Assembly: GCA_017882805.1 (NCBI GenBank) | Contig: JADGOT010000019.1 | Location: 1-33,213, forward strand | Length of the DNA: 33,213 nt | Direction of reading: 5' to 3' | Source of the DNA: Glaciihabitans sp. | GTDB lineage: Bacteria > Actinomycetota > Actinomycetes > Actinomycetales > Microbacteriaceae | The notes under the pieces: generated by a model | What the model was told of the DNA's origin: nothing | Database searches by the model: none | What the model saw: only the letters and a program-made list of their open reading frames with translations | Part shown: positions 8,187 through 17,138 of the stretch, piece after piece | Layout: each line of letters starts with the position of its first letter | Position numbering within the stretch: the first letter of the stretch is position 1 | Program-made: the position numbers and the translations under genes

Positions 8187-8851
8187 GGAACGAGTTGTCG
8201 CGAGACAAGTCTGGCTTGCAACGCGTCACGTCCGTCAACGAGCACGATTCGATTGCTGGACTCCCGAAATGCCCTGAACACATCTGTGGACTCCCGGTTC
8301 TCCGGATCCGATGCCGAGTCTGATCCATGCGCGGGCGCGTCCGCGAACGAGAGATCGAAGGAGAGCGAGCGAAGCGAAGCGGTGCACATGGGACCCACGA
8401 GCACGCCGGAGCTGTTGACCTCGCCAGGCGTCAAGACCACCTGAATCTCAGTTCGGGAGTGGGTTCGAATCCCCCACAGGAGTTGTGCGGTGCGAATCGA
8501 GTTGGTGACGATTGAGATCCGCGCGATACCGCCGAGAAGCCGCGCAAGCACGAGATCATGTGCTCCGGCGCAGAGTCCGAGAGACATCCCTGGCTCGACA
8601 AAGCGGATCGCCTGTTCTCTGAGTGCACGCTCTTGTGGGTCGCTGCGGTGTCCCTCACTCGGCGAAAGGGTCTTGAGCATTCCGCCGCCGTGACTTCGCA
8701 CAACATCAAACGCGCCGAGTCGATCGACGTCACGCCGCGCCGTGCCCACCGAGATCTTCCAACGCTGCGAAATTTCGCGAGAGGTCAGGAATCCATTCAC
8801 GCGAATCGATTCCAGGATTTCCCGCTGGCGCACCGAAATTGAGTAACTCAT
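8183..8851 (-). CDS. DeoR/GlpR-family transcriptional regulator
   Basis: SVRQREILESIRVNGFLTSREISQRWKISVGTARRDVDRLGAFDVVRSHGGGML is a DeoR-type wHTH with short sensor domain. It starts 5 bp after the ABC exporter stop codon. Confidence 0.82.
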   Translation of the reverse strand: MSYSISVRQREILESIRVNGFLTSREISQRWKISVGTARRDVDRLGAFDVVRSHGGGMLKTLSPSEGHRSDPQERALREQAIRFVEPGMSLGLCAGAHDLVLARLLGGIARISIVTNSIRTAQLLWGIRTHSRTEIQVVLTPGEVNSSGVLVGPMCTASLRSLSFDLSFADAPAHGSDSASDPENRESTDVFRAFRESSNRIVLVDGRDALQARLVSRQLVP

Positions 8852-8856
8852 TGGCT

Positions 8857-10626
8857 TCAGTTCATCTGCGTTTGATAGAGCTCTGAATAGCGGCCTCGGA
8901 GCTTGAGCAGCGCGTGGTGATTGCCGTGCTCGACGATCTTTCCGTTTTCCACGACGAGGATTGTGTCGGCCGCGCGAACCGTTGTAAGGCGGTGGGCGAT
9001 CACGAGTGTGCTTCGGCTTCTGGCGGAGCGCACGAGCGACTCGCGAATGAGTGCCTCTGATTCCGAATCGAGTGCCGAGGTAGCTTCGTCAAGCAGCAAG
9101 AGACGGGGCACGCGGATGAGTGCTCGGGCGAGCGCTATTCGTTGTCGTTGACCTCCCGAGAGCTGAGCCCCGCGCTCTCCGACAGCCGTATCGAGTCCGT
9201 CGGTAAATTGGCGGACAAAGTCAAGCGCGTTCGCTTCGTGAAGTGCAGCGTAGATCTCCTCTTCTGTGAAACCCGAACTGCCGTACGTCACGTTCTCTCG
9301 GATCGTGCCCCTGAACATGACTGCCTCTTGCGGGACGACGGACACGAATCGTCGAAACGTCCGTCGATCGATGTGCTCCAGGTTCACTCCATCGAGCAAC
9401 ACCTGACCGGCCGTGGGGCGGAGAAAACCTAGCGCGAGGTTGAGAAGCGTCGACTTTCCCGACCCGGAAGATCCGACCAGCGCGACGAGTCCGCCCGGGG
9501 CAAGCTCCATCGATACGCCGTCGACCGCGGGAGCGATTTGCCCAGAGTAGGAGTAGGTGACGTCGGCAAAGGTAATCCGACACTCTGGATCTGACACCTC
9601 GATCTTGCCGTGGTTAGGCTCGAGATCTCGCTCGTCCAGGAGCGATGCGATCGACCCCATTGCGTTGATGCCTCGCGAAATGACCGGGGCCAGACCGGTG
9701 AGTGAGATCACGCTCCCCGTCAACAAGGCGACGTACGAGCCCAGCAGCACGATGTCGCCCGCGGTAACTCCGGAAACACCGCCCAGGGCAATGAAGGCGC
9801 CGCCTAGAACAGCGAACAGCGAGAGCGCCTGGAAGGCAATCCAGCCAACGGCACCGAACCGCCCGATCAGAATGTCCAGGTGAAACCCGGATGCCTGCAC
9901 GCCTCGGGCCGCCTCCGTAAGCCGGCTGACCGCGACCTCCTCGATTCCGTGGGCGCGGACAACGTTCACCATGCTCGCCATTTCGCCGGCGCGCGACGAC
10001 AGGAGTTCCACGTCGTTCCGATATTTCTCGTTCCCACGGGCGATTGGGCGCCTGGTTGCAGTGACGAGCGCTCCGCCGATAGGAACCGCGATGAGCAGGA
10101 TGGGCAGAAACGCTGGTTCGCTGATCCCCGTTGCGACGAATGCACCGATGAGCGTGAGCACGGAAGACAGGCCCAACGGCAGCACGCTGTCGATGAAGCC
10201 CTCGACACTCTCGACGTCGCGGACGAGCTTGTTCTGAATGAACGCCGCGCTCGAGCGGGTGTAATAGAGGATCGAGAGTTCTTGCATCCGCTCGGCCAGC
10301 AACGTTCGCAACGTGAAGGAGATTTCGCGCGTCCCGCGGCTGAACAGGCGCACGAACAGCATGTTGAGCGGATAGTTCTGCGCGAGCAGCACTACTCCGA
10401 GTCCGCCATAAATCCACAACTGAGTGAGCGTGCCATGCGCCACGACCAGGTCGACAATCCGGGACACCAACACCGGCATCAGCCACACCGGGCTGCTCTT
10501 CACCGTGAACGCAACCGCCGCCACCGCGAACCGCCCGCGATGCCCGCGCGTCAGCTGCCACAGCACCGGCCCAAGACGCGGTCGCCGATCTGCCCCTTCC
10601 GGGTTGACTTTGGCTCTGATTCTCAC
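8857..10626 (-). CDS. ABC exporter, fused TMD-NBD (MsbA/MdlB-like)
   Basis: Six-TM domain plus NBD with Walker A GSSGSGKST, signature LSGGQRQRIALARAL, Walker B LLLLDEATSALD and H-loop IAHRLTT. GTG start as annotated. Confidence 0.92.
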   Translation of the reverse strand: MRIRAKVNPEGADRRPRLGPVLWQLTRGHRGRFAVAAVAFTVKSSPVWLMPVLVSRIVDLVVAHGTLTQLWIYGGLGVVLLAQNYPLNMLFVRLFSRGTREISFTLRTLLAERMQELSILYYTRSSAAFIQNKLVRDVESVEGFIDSVLPLGLSSVLTLIGAFVATGISEPAFLPILLIAVPIGGALVTATRRPIARGNEKYRNDVELLSSRAGEMASMVNVVRAHGIEEVAVSRLTEAARGVQASGFHLDILIGRFGAVGWIAFQALSLFAVLGGAFIALGGVSGVTAGDIVLLGSYVALLTGSVISLTGLAPVISRGINAMGSIASLLDERDLEPNHGKIEVSDPECRITFADVTYSYSGQIAPAVDGVSMELAPGGLVALVGSSGSGKSTLLNLALGFLRPTAGQVLLDGVNLEHIDRRTFRRFVSVVPQEAVMFRGTIRENVTYGSSGFTEEEIYAALHEANALDFVRQFTDGLDTAVGERGAQLSGGQRQRIALARALIRVPRLLLLDEATSALDSESEALIRESLVRSARSRSTLVIAHRLTTVRAADTILVVENGKIVEHGNHHALLKLRGRYSELYQTQMN

Positions 10627-10634
10627 GTTGCTAC

Positions 10635-10646
10635 TGTATCGTTACA
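10635..10646. promoter_or_regulatory. Putative LacI-family operator TGTATCGTTACA
   Basis: CTGTATCGTTACATGA (10634-10649) matches the SBP/GH43 copies exactly. Lies in the 59-bp gap between the ABC exporter and GH29 genes. Confidence 0.75.
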
Positions 10647-10685
10647 TGACGCCAAACTCGAGGTCACGTCGAAGGAGACTGCCCA

Positions 10686-12215
10686 ATGATTGATCGTTCG
10701 TGGATACCGCAACGCATCGAGTTGCCCGACGATGCAGCGGCGCTTCGCGAGGTCGACCGGGTGATTGAAGACGGACCGTACTCGTCGACTTGGGAATCAC
10801 TTCAGCAGTACCGCCCCCCTCGCTGGTTTGGCGAATCGAAGTTTGGGATATTCATCCACTGGGGCGTGTATTCGGTCCCCGCGTTCGCCGACGAGTGGTA
10901 CTCCCGCAATATGTATCGGCAGGACAGGCCGGAGTTCGACCATCACCGCGAGACCTACGGCGACCAAGCGATGTTCGGCTACAAAGACTTCATTCCCGCC
11001 TTCACAATGAACGAGTTCGATCCCGTGTCATGGGCCGCCCTGTTTCGACGAGCCGGCGCTCAGTACGTAGTCCCGGTCGCGGAGCACCACGACGGTTTCA
11101 CCATGTACGCCAGCGAGCGCACCCGTTGGACGGTCGCGCGGATGGGTCCGAAGCGAGACGTGTTCGGCGACTTGGCGACGGCAGTGCGCGACCAGTCGAT
11201 GGTGGTTGGTGGTTCATCGCACCGTGCGGAGCACTGGTTCTTCATGAACGGTGGGATGCGTTTCGACTCCGATGTTCGGGACCCCGAATTTGGCGATTTT
11301 TACGGCCCCGCTCAGCGCGAGGAGACATCGCCCTCGGAGGCCTACCTTTCGGATTGGCTGCTCCGCACCGTCGAGTTCATCGACCGCAATCGCCCGCAGG
11401 TGCTGTGGTTCGACTGGTGGATCGAAACTCCGGCGTTCGAGCCATACCTGCGTCGGCTAGCCGCCTACTACTACAACCGGGCGGCAGAGTGGGGCATCGG
11501 GGTGGTCATCAACTACAAGTGGAATGCCTTCGCCCCTGGCAGCGCGGTGTACGACATCGAACGTGGCGCGATGGGCGAAGCGCAACCGTTTGTGTGGCAG
11601 AACGACTCATCGGTGTCTCGAAGTTCCTGGTGTTGGACGGAGGGTCACGACTACAAGTCGATTGCCGAGCTCGTTGGAGAGCTCATCGACGTCGTTTCGA
11701 AAAACGGCAATCTCCTTTTGAATATTGGCCCGAAGCCCGACGGAACTATCGCGGCAGCCGAGGTCGCCATCCTCGAATCGATTGGCGACTGGCTGTCGAT
11801 CAATGGCGAAGCGATCTACGGAACCGTTCCGTACCGCGTGCCCGGTGAAGGTCCAACCCAGATCAAGGCTGGATCAATGATCGACGGTGACCAGTCCATC
11901 CTCACGGCCGACGACTTCCGGTTCACGGTGCGAAACGACTTCACTGGCTCGTATTTGTACGCGTCGACGGTCGACTGGCCAACAACAAACTCCATCACCC
12001 TGACCACTCTCGGCCTTCGCCATCAGATTGAGCCACGCACGATTGCGGACGTCAGGCTGCTCGGGGTCGAGGCGCCGCTTGAGTGGCGACGAGAAGACGA
12101 CGGACTGCACGTGAGCCTGCCAGGGGGCGAGCCGAACAAGCACGGCTATTCGCTGAGGATCAGCTTTGTGCCCGACGAGTCCCCACGACGAGCGGATTTC
12201 CTGCACCAGAATTAG
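10686..12215 (+). CDS. Alpha-L-fucosidase, GH29
   Basis: WFGESKFGIFIHWGVYSVPAFADEWYSRNMY, VPVAEHHDGFTMYASERTRWTVARMGPKRDVFGDL and VLWFDWWIETPAFEPYLRRLAAYYYN (candidate nucleophile Asp) are hallmark GH29 segments. No signal peptide. Confidence 0.92.
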   Translation: MIDRSWIPQRIELPDDAAALREVDRVIEDGPYSSTWESLQQYRPPRWFGESKFGIFIHWGVYSVPAFADEWYSRNMYRQDRPEFDHHRETYGDQAMFGYKDFIPAFTMNEFDPVSWAALFRRAGAQYVVPVAEHHDGFTMYASERTRWTVARMGPKRDVFGDLATAVRDQSMVVGGSSHRAEHWFFMNGGMRFDSDVRDPEFGDFYGPAQREETSPSEAYLSDWLLRTVEFIDRNRPQVLWFDWWIETPAFEPYLRRLAAYYYNRAAEWGIGVVINYKWNAFAPGSAVYDIERGAMGEAQPFVWQNDSSVSRSSWCWTEGHDYKSIAELVGELIDVVSKNGNLLLNIGPKPDGTIAAAEVAILESIGDWLSINGEAIYGTVPYRVPGEGPTQIKAGSMIDGDQSILTADDFRFTVRNDFTGSYLYASTVDWPTTNSITLTTLGLRHQIEPRTIADVRLLGVEAPLEWRREDDGLHVSLPGGEPNKHGYSLRISFVPDESPRRADFLHQN

Positions 12216-13149
12216 CCAACAGCCAATCACGTTCCTCGTTGGTGATCGTAATCACCGAGCCGTGACGCGCGTTGGGCGGCAACGCGGCATCCTCGACCGG
12301 AGTCCATTCTCCTGACGCGAGATCGCTCGACTCGAAGAGTCGGTACCCACGTCGGTTGGATTCGTCGATGAGCAAGAACCAGCCGTCGCGATCGAGGAGC
12401 TTTCCCACCGCCGGGCCCTCACCGAAATCGAGCGAACTCTTGCCCACGTCGACGGTAAGCGGAACGAATGCCGGATCAAAGATCGACGTGCCGCGCTCCA
12501 TAAAGACGTGCTTGCTGGGCCCGGAGTCGTCGACGACGTGCGCGTTCGCCGAGAAGCGGTAGGTCGCGTCCGCATCGGTGAGGAACATCGCGTCGATCAC
12601 GTGATGGCCCGCATCGAGGTAGACCTCTGCGGGCGTGAAAGATCGGAAGTCCTTGGTCGTGGACATGAGGAGGCGCTGGTACTGGGACTCATCACGAACA
12701 CCGTCCGGATAGAGAATGGACGCCCAGATGATCGTCCAGGCCTTGTCCTCGTCCGACCAGAACGCCTTCGGCGCCCATGCGTTCCCCGCGTTCTCTGGCG
12801 CCACGGTTGCCAACCATGGACCGTTCCAGGAAACGAGATCGGCCGACTCCCAAACCACAATCGACCTGCTGCCGTGCTCAACCGCGCGTTTCCAGTCGTG
12901 ATCGGGCCAAACCCGCAGATCGGTGGCTATGACAACGAAGCGATTTCGTGCCGAGTCGCGCAGAATGAACGGGTCGCGTACTCCGCGCTCACCTACGTTG
13001 GACCAGAGAACGGGCTGGCCGGCGTTTATCTCGGTCCAGGAATTCATGTTCGGGCCATCGCTCACTGCGAACCGAATCTGTTCGCCGTCTTCTGCGCCCT
13101 CCCCCGCGAAATAGACAAAGAGGTAGGCGCCTTTCTGGCGCGGGGTCAT
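12160..13149 (-). CDS. GH43-like glycosidase (arabinan/xylan-type five-bladed propeller), intracellular
   Basis: GAYLFVYFAGEGAEDGEQIRFAVSDG, RGVRDPFILRDSARNRFVVIATD, SIVVWESADLVSWNGPWL and GNAWAPKAFWSDEDKAWTIIWAS. Confidence 0.8.
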   Translation of the reverse strand: MTPRQKGAYLFVYFAGEGAEDGEQIRFAVSDGPNMNSWTEINAGQPVLWSNVGERGVRDPFILRDSARNRFVVIATDLRVWPDHDWKRAVEHGSRSIVVWESADLVSWNGPWLATVAPENAGNAWAPKAFWSDEDKAWTIIWASILYPDGVRDESQYQRLLMSTTKDFRSFTPAEVYLDAGHHVIDAMFLTDADATYRFSANAHVVDDSGPSKHVFMERGTSIFDPAFVPLTVDVGKSSLDFGEGPAVGKLLDRDGWFLLIDESNRRGYRLFESSDLASGEWTPVEDAALPPNARHGSVITITNEERDWLLANSGAGNPLVVGTRRAQS

Positions 13150-13197
13150 CGCAACTCCTGAAGTAGTGGTGTTAGCAATCCTGACGCAGATCGCGCA

Positions 13198-13213
13198 ACT
13201 GTATCGATACAGT
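13198..13213. promoter_or_regulatory. Putative LacI-family operator, 16-bp perfect palindrome ACTGTATCGATACAGT
   Basis: Direct reading; divergent region between the GH43-like gene and the beta-helix gene. Confidence 0.8.
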
Positions 13214-13243
13214 ATCTCAAAATCCCCGCGCGGCCAACCATCT

Positions 13244-13255
13244 TGTATCGATACA
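13244..13255. promoter_or_regulatory. Putative LacI-family operator TGTATCGATACA overlapping a candidate -35
   Basis: Second perfect palindromic copy, 44 bp from the first. TTGTAT (13243-13248), 17 bp, TATGGT (13266-13271) reads as a sigma70-like promoter overlapping it. Confidence 0.75.
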
Positions 13256-13319
13256 CAAAGCTGTGTATGGTTGCGCCATTCGTTCTCACGGATGCGTCAA
13301 CGTCGACGAAAGGACTGTC

Positions 13320-16124
13320 ATGAAATCCAAAGCACGCTGGTTAGCGTCAGCAGCTCTAGTTGCGATCGCGGTACTAACAACGCAGGGGCTCTCAGCGGCG
13401 AGTGCGTCCGCCACCACCTGCTCTACGTACTACGTTTCATCGTCCGCTGGAAGCGACAGCAACGATGGGTGCAGCACAAGCACCCCGTGGCAGAGTCTCA
13501 CGAACGTGAATGCGACGACCTTCGTGGCGGGCAATCAAATCCTGTTCCAGGCCGGCGGTTCGTGGACCGGCGAGCTGCACCCCCTTGGATCTGGCGCAAG
13601 CGGCAGCCCGATCGTTCTTTCGAACTACGGCACAGGGGCTGCCCCCATCATCGCCGGCGGCGGTGCCGCGGCAGCGGTCTACCTCTACGACCAGCACGAC
13701 TGGACCGTCCAAAATCTTGAGATCACCAATACCAGCACGACGACAGCTCAGCGAGCGGGAGTGCTGGCACAGAACGACTTGACCACGATTTTGCACGGAA
13801 TCCATCTGGTCAACAACACCATCGACAAGGTGAGCGGGCACTGGCAAAACGGTGACAGCCAGCCGGTCACGACATCCGCAATCTCGTTCGATCTCACCGA
13901 CGCGAACAAGACGGCGGGATGGGACGACGTTCTCATTTCAGGCAACACGCTCGCCAATGACGACGCCGGAGGCATCTACCTCGGTTCCCCCATCGGCCTG
14001 AACCACAATCTCTCTTCCACCAACGTTGTCATCCAAAACAACACGATCACCAATGCGGGCGGCAACTCGATCGTCTGCGTGTTCTGCACCTCTCCCCTCA
14101 TCCAGTACAACGTCGACACAGACAGCGGATACCGCTTCTCGGGGGCGGCGCTGTGGGAGGGCTGGACGAGCAATGCAGTGTGGCAGTACAACGAAGTCTC
14201 CAGAAACTGGCGCGCGCTGTATGACGGCGAGGCGTTCGACATCGACAACAACAACTCGAACACGGTCCTGCAGTACAACTACACGCACGACAATCCGTAC
14301 GGCTTCATGGAGTTCTGCTGCAACTCGACCTTCGGTGCCTTGGGCACCTCGGTCATCAGAGACAACATCAGCCAGAACGACGGCGCTTCAAACGCGGTCT
14401 TCGCAACGCAGGGCGGGATCGAGACGGGCGCAACCGCGCAGTTCTACAACAACACCGTCTACATGGGTCCCGGCGACAACGGAGATGTGACGAACGGAAC
14501 ACCTCCGTCAGGATCCTCGATCACCTACTCGAACAACCTCATTTACAAGCTCGGCACCGGCGGGTACTCCAATACGAGAACGACCTGGTCGCACAACCTG
14601 ATGTATGGCAACCATCCGTCGAGCGAACCCACGGATGCGTCGAAGGTGACTTCTGATCCCAAGTTGGTTCGTCCGGGTGGGGCGGCGGATGGTCGGGCTT
14701 CCGCGTCCGTGTACCAGTTGCAGACGGGATCGCCCGCGATCGGTGCCGGCGTGCTGGTCTCAGGCAATGGCGGACTCGACTACTTCGGGAACACCGTCTC
14801 AGCGACGACGGCACCGAACATCGGAGCCTACAACGGTAGTGGCGTTGCCGCGCCGACCGCGACGTACGGGGCGTATTGGCGATTGGACGAGGGAACCGGT
14901 AGCGCCGCTGCTGACTCCACGGGTGACGCAAACTCGGGAACCCTGCAGGCGGGCGCCTCATGGGCGAGCGGCCAGATCGGAACCGGTGCTGTTGCACTCA
15001 CGGGAGCATCGAACAGTTACGTGGACATCCCGACCCCGGCCGTCGACACGAGTGGAAGTTACACCGTCTCGGCCTGGGTCAAGCCAAACACCCTCACTGG
15101 CAATCAGACCTACGCCAGCATCGACGGAGGCACGATAAGTCCGTTCTATCTGCAAATATCCGCGGGCAAGTTCACGTTCGTGACAAGGAGCGCAGATTCA
15201 ACGAGCGCAACATACGCTCAGGTCGTCGGATCGGCGGCAACCACGGGCACCTGGTACCAAGTGACGGGCGTCTACGACAACGTTGGGCACACGATCAAGC
15301 TCTACGTCAACGGCGTTCTGCAAGGCACGACCGCGTTCTCGTCGCCATGGAAGGCGACGGGGCACTCGGTCATCGGTCGAGCCAAATGGAACGGCGGCTC
15401 AGTCGACTTTGCGAATGCGACTATCGACGATGTGCGGATGATGCCACGAACGGTAACCGATCGCGAAGCGTTCGCGCTCGGCACAGGTGCCACCGCCTAC
15501 TACGCGCTCGACGAAGGTACCGGAAACGCCTTCTCGGACATGACCGGCAACACTCCAAACGGTCACCTCGAAAGCAACGCCGCCTGGTCGGGCAGCGGCA
15601 AGGAGGGGTCGAACTCGCTGACCTTCGACGGCTCAACGGGAACGCTCGCAGAGGTCCCTGTCTCCGCCGTCGACACCAGCAAGAGCTACAGCGTCGGCGC
15701 GTGGGTCAAACTGAGCACGGTCAGCGGTACTCAGACCTTCGCGAGCATGTCCGGGTTCAATATCAGCCCGTTCTATTTGCAACTCAATAACAGCGCGAAG
15801 TTAGCGTTCACCGTTCGGAGCGCGGACTCGACCAGTTCCACTGCAACCTCGGTCGCGGCCTCCGCGTCCGCGGTGGCCGGAACCTGGTACCACGTACTGG
15901 GCGTATACGACTCGAGCGCGGGGACGATCGCGCTCTACGTCAACGGGGTGTCGCAAGGGACCGCCTCGTACACCACACCGTGGAAGTCGCTCGGGGCAAC
16001 GGTACTCGGCGCGGCGGAATGGAACCTGTCGCCGGTCGACATGACCAATGGTCAGATCGATGACGTCCATTTCTACAACCGGGTGCTGAGCGCTAGCGAG
16101 ATTGCGACGCTCTCCACTCCGTAG
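13320..16124 (+). CDS. Large secreted protein: parallel beta-helix domain plus two LamG/concanavalin-like repeats
   Basis: Start re-assigned to ATG 13320 giving a Sec-like signal MKSKARWLASAALVAIAVLTTQGLSAASASA. N-terminal TYYVSSSAGSDSNDGCSTSTPWQSL and NNT/N-rich repeats suggest a beta-helix. Tandem repeats YWRLDEGTG...IDDVRMMPR and YYALDEGTG...IDDVHFYNR are LamG-like. Confidence 0.85.
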   Translation: MKSKARWLASAALVAIAVLTTQGLSAASASATTCSTYYVSSSAGSDSNDGCSTSTPWQSLTNVNATTFVAGNQILFQAGGSWTGELHPLGSGASGSPIVLSNYGTGAAPIIAGGGAAAAVYLYDQHDWTVQNLEITNTSTTTAQRAGVLAQNDLTTILHGIHLVNNTIDKVSGHWQNGDSQPVTTSAISFDLTDANKTAGWDDVLISGNTLANDDAGGIYLGSPIGLNHNLSSTNVVIQNNTITNAGGNSIVCVFCTSPLIQYNVDTDSGYRFSGAALWEGWTSNAVWQYNEVSRNWRALYDGEAFDIDNNNSNTVLQYNYTHDNPYGFMEFCCNSTFGALGTSVIRDNISQNDGASNAVFATQGGIETGATAQFYNNTVYMGPGDNGDVTNGTPPSGSSITYSNNLIYKLGTGGYSNTRTTWSHNLMYGNHPSSEPTDASKVTSDPKLVRPGGAADGRASASVYQLQTGSPAIGAGVLVSGNGGLDYFGNTVSATTAPNIGAYNGSGVAAPTATYGAYWRLDEGTGSAAADSTGDANSGTLQAGASWASGQIGTGAVALTGASNSYVDIPTPAVDTSGSYTVSAWVKPNTLTGNQTYASIDGGTISPFYLQISAGKFTFVTRSADSTSATYAQVVGSAATTGTWYQVTGVYDNVGHTIKLYVNGVLQGTTAFSSPWKATGHSVIGRAKWNGGSVDFANATIDDVRMMPRTVTDREAFALGTGATAYYALDEGTGNAFSDMTGNTPNGHLESNAAWSGSGKEGSNSLTFDGSTGTLAEVPVSAVDTSKSYSVGAWVKLSTVSGTQTFASMSGFNISPFYLQLNNSAKLAFTVRSADSTSSTATSVAASASAVAGTWYHVLGVYDSSAGTIALYVNGVSQGTASYTTPWKSLGATVLGAAEWNLSPVDMTNGQIDDVHFYNRVLSASEIATLSTP

Positions 16125-16133
16125 TTACAGGTC

Positions 16134-16187
16134 GATGACAGGGCCGGTCGAACACTCCCGACAGGCCCTGTCATCATTGTTTTCTCT
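16134..16187 (+). terminator. Hairpin, putative intrinsic terminator or attenuator
   Basis: 12-bp perfect stem GATGACAGGGCC (16134-16145) / GGCCCTGTCATC (16164-16175) followed by ATTGTTTTCTCT, 10 nt after the beta-helix gene stop. Confidence 0.75.
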
Positions 16188-16202
16188 AGGAGGATCAGGC
16201 GA

Positions 16203-17009
16203 ATGAAGTCGGCGAATCGCAGGCGGGCGACAGTGCTAACGGCACTCGCGGCAGCGGTTGTCGTCGCTGCCGTTATTGTGATCGTGGTAGACGTGACTGG
16301 CTCACGGACAACTCCGCCCGGGGCCGAGGCGACTGTGGCCAAAGTCAATGGCATCGCGATTCCGACCCGGGAGTTTGTGCTCTTTCTGGATCAGGATCGC
16401 GCCGGGGTCTTTTCCTACTTTCAACAGCACTACAGCGCACAGGACAGCGCAACTTTTTGGACCACGAGTTTCGCGGGGCAGACCCCCAGCGAGCGACTCA
16501 AATCGGTGGCTCTCGGCGACGTCGCGCGCACCACGGTTCAACTCGCTCTCGCATCCAGGTACAAGCTGATCCCCTCTGCGGAATACACAGTTTTCCTGAG
16601 CGCTTGGACAGCCGAAAATCTGAGACGCAAGAGCGCTATCGCCAACCATCAACCCATCTATGGGCCGCAGCAGTACACCGAGGCAAACTACCTGACCTAC
16701 GCCGTCGGCAACCTGGGGTTTGAGGTGCAGGACAGACTGGTCGCCGATGGAACCTTCGATCCCAGCCAGGCAAATCTGCAGTCCTACTACTTGACGCATC
16801 TTGCCGACTTCTCGAGTGGCCGCATCGGCCCAATGCCTGCCGACTTCGAGTTCGCTAAAGAACAGGTCCGCCTCGGCTACCTCGATGCGCAGTATACGAA
16901 GTTGATCGATCGGCTCGCGAAGTCGGCCGCTGTGACGACGACTCCAAATATGCGACGGCTCACAGAATCTGACTGCCTCAGCTCGGGCGCCTGTTTTTCT
17001 CAGGGCTGA
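16203..17009 (+). CDS. Membrane-anchored SurA/PrsA N-domain-like protein, probable foldase-type chaperone
   Basis: N-terminal TM (RRRATVLTALAAAVVVAAVIVIVV) followed by VAKVNGIAIPTREFVLFLDQDR, typical of the start of a SurA_N-like domain. SD AGGAGG at 16188. No obvious rotamase domain. Confidence 0.55.
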   Translation: MKSANRRRATVLTALAAAVVVAAVIVIVVDVTGSRTTPPGAEATVAKVNGIAIPTREFVLFLDQDRAGVFSYFQQHYSAQDSATFWTTSFAGQTPSERLKSVALGDVARTTVQLALASRYKLIPSAEYTVFLSAWTAENLRRKSAIANHQPIYGPQQYTEANYLTYAVGNLGFEVQDRLVADGTFDPSQANLQSYYLTHLADFSSGRIGPMPADFEFAKEQVRLGYLDAQYTKLIDRLAKSAAVTTTPNMRRLTESDCLSSGACFSQG

Positions 17010-17138
17010 GAAAGACGAACGCCAAACCTGACTTGGTCGAACGTCGGTCACTTTTCCTGGTCGCTCCACCGGACGGCTTCCAATGCAGCTTCGGCGCGAC
17101 AACCGAGCAATCATCAGGCCGCCGCCTAAACTAACCGG

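Noticed and set aside
8361-8382. GAGCGAGCGAAGCGAAGCGG short repeat within the DeoR gene
   Set aside because: Simple imperfect coding repeat of a few units, with no evidence of a functional or variable tandem array.
10790-11848. 352-aa ORF in another frame inside the GH29 gene
   Set aside because: Arg-rich out-of-frame translation; the GH29 frame has strong family motifs.
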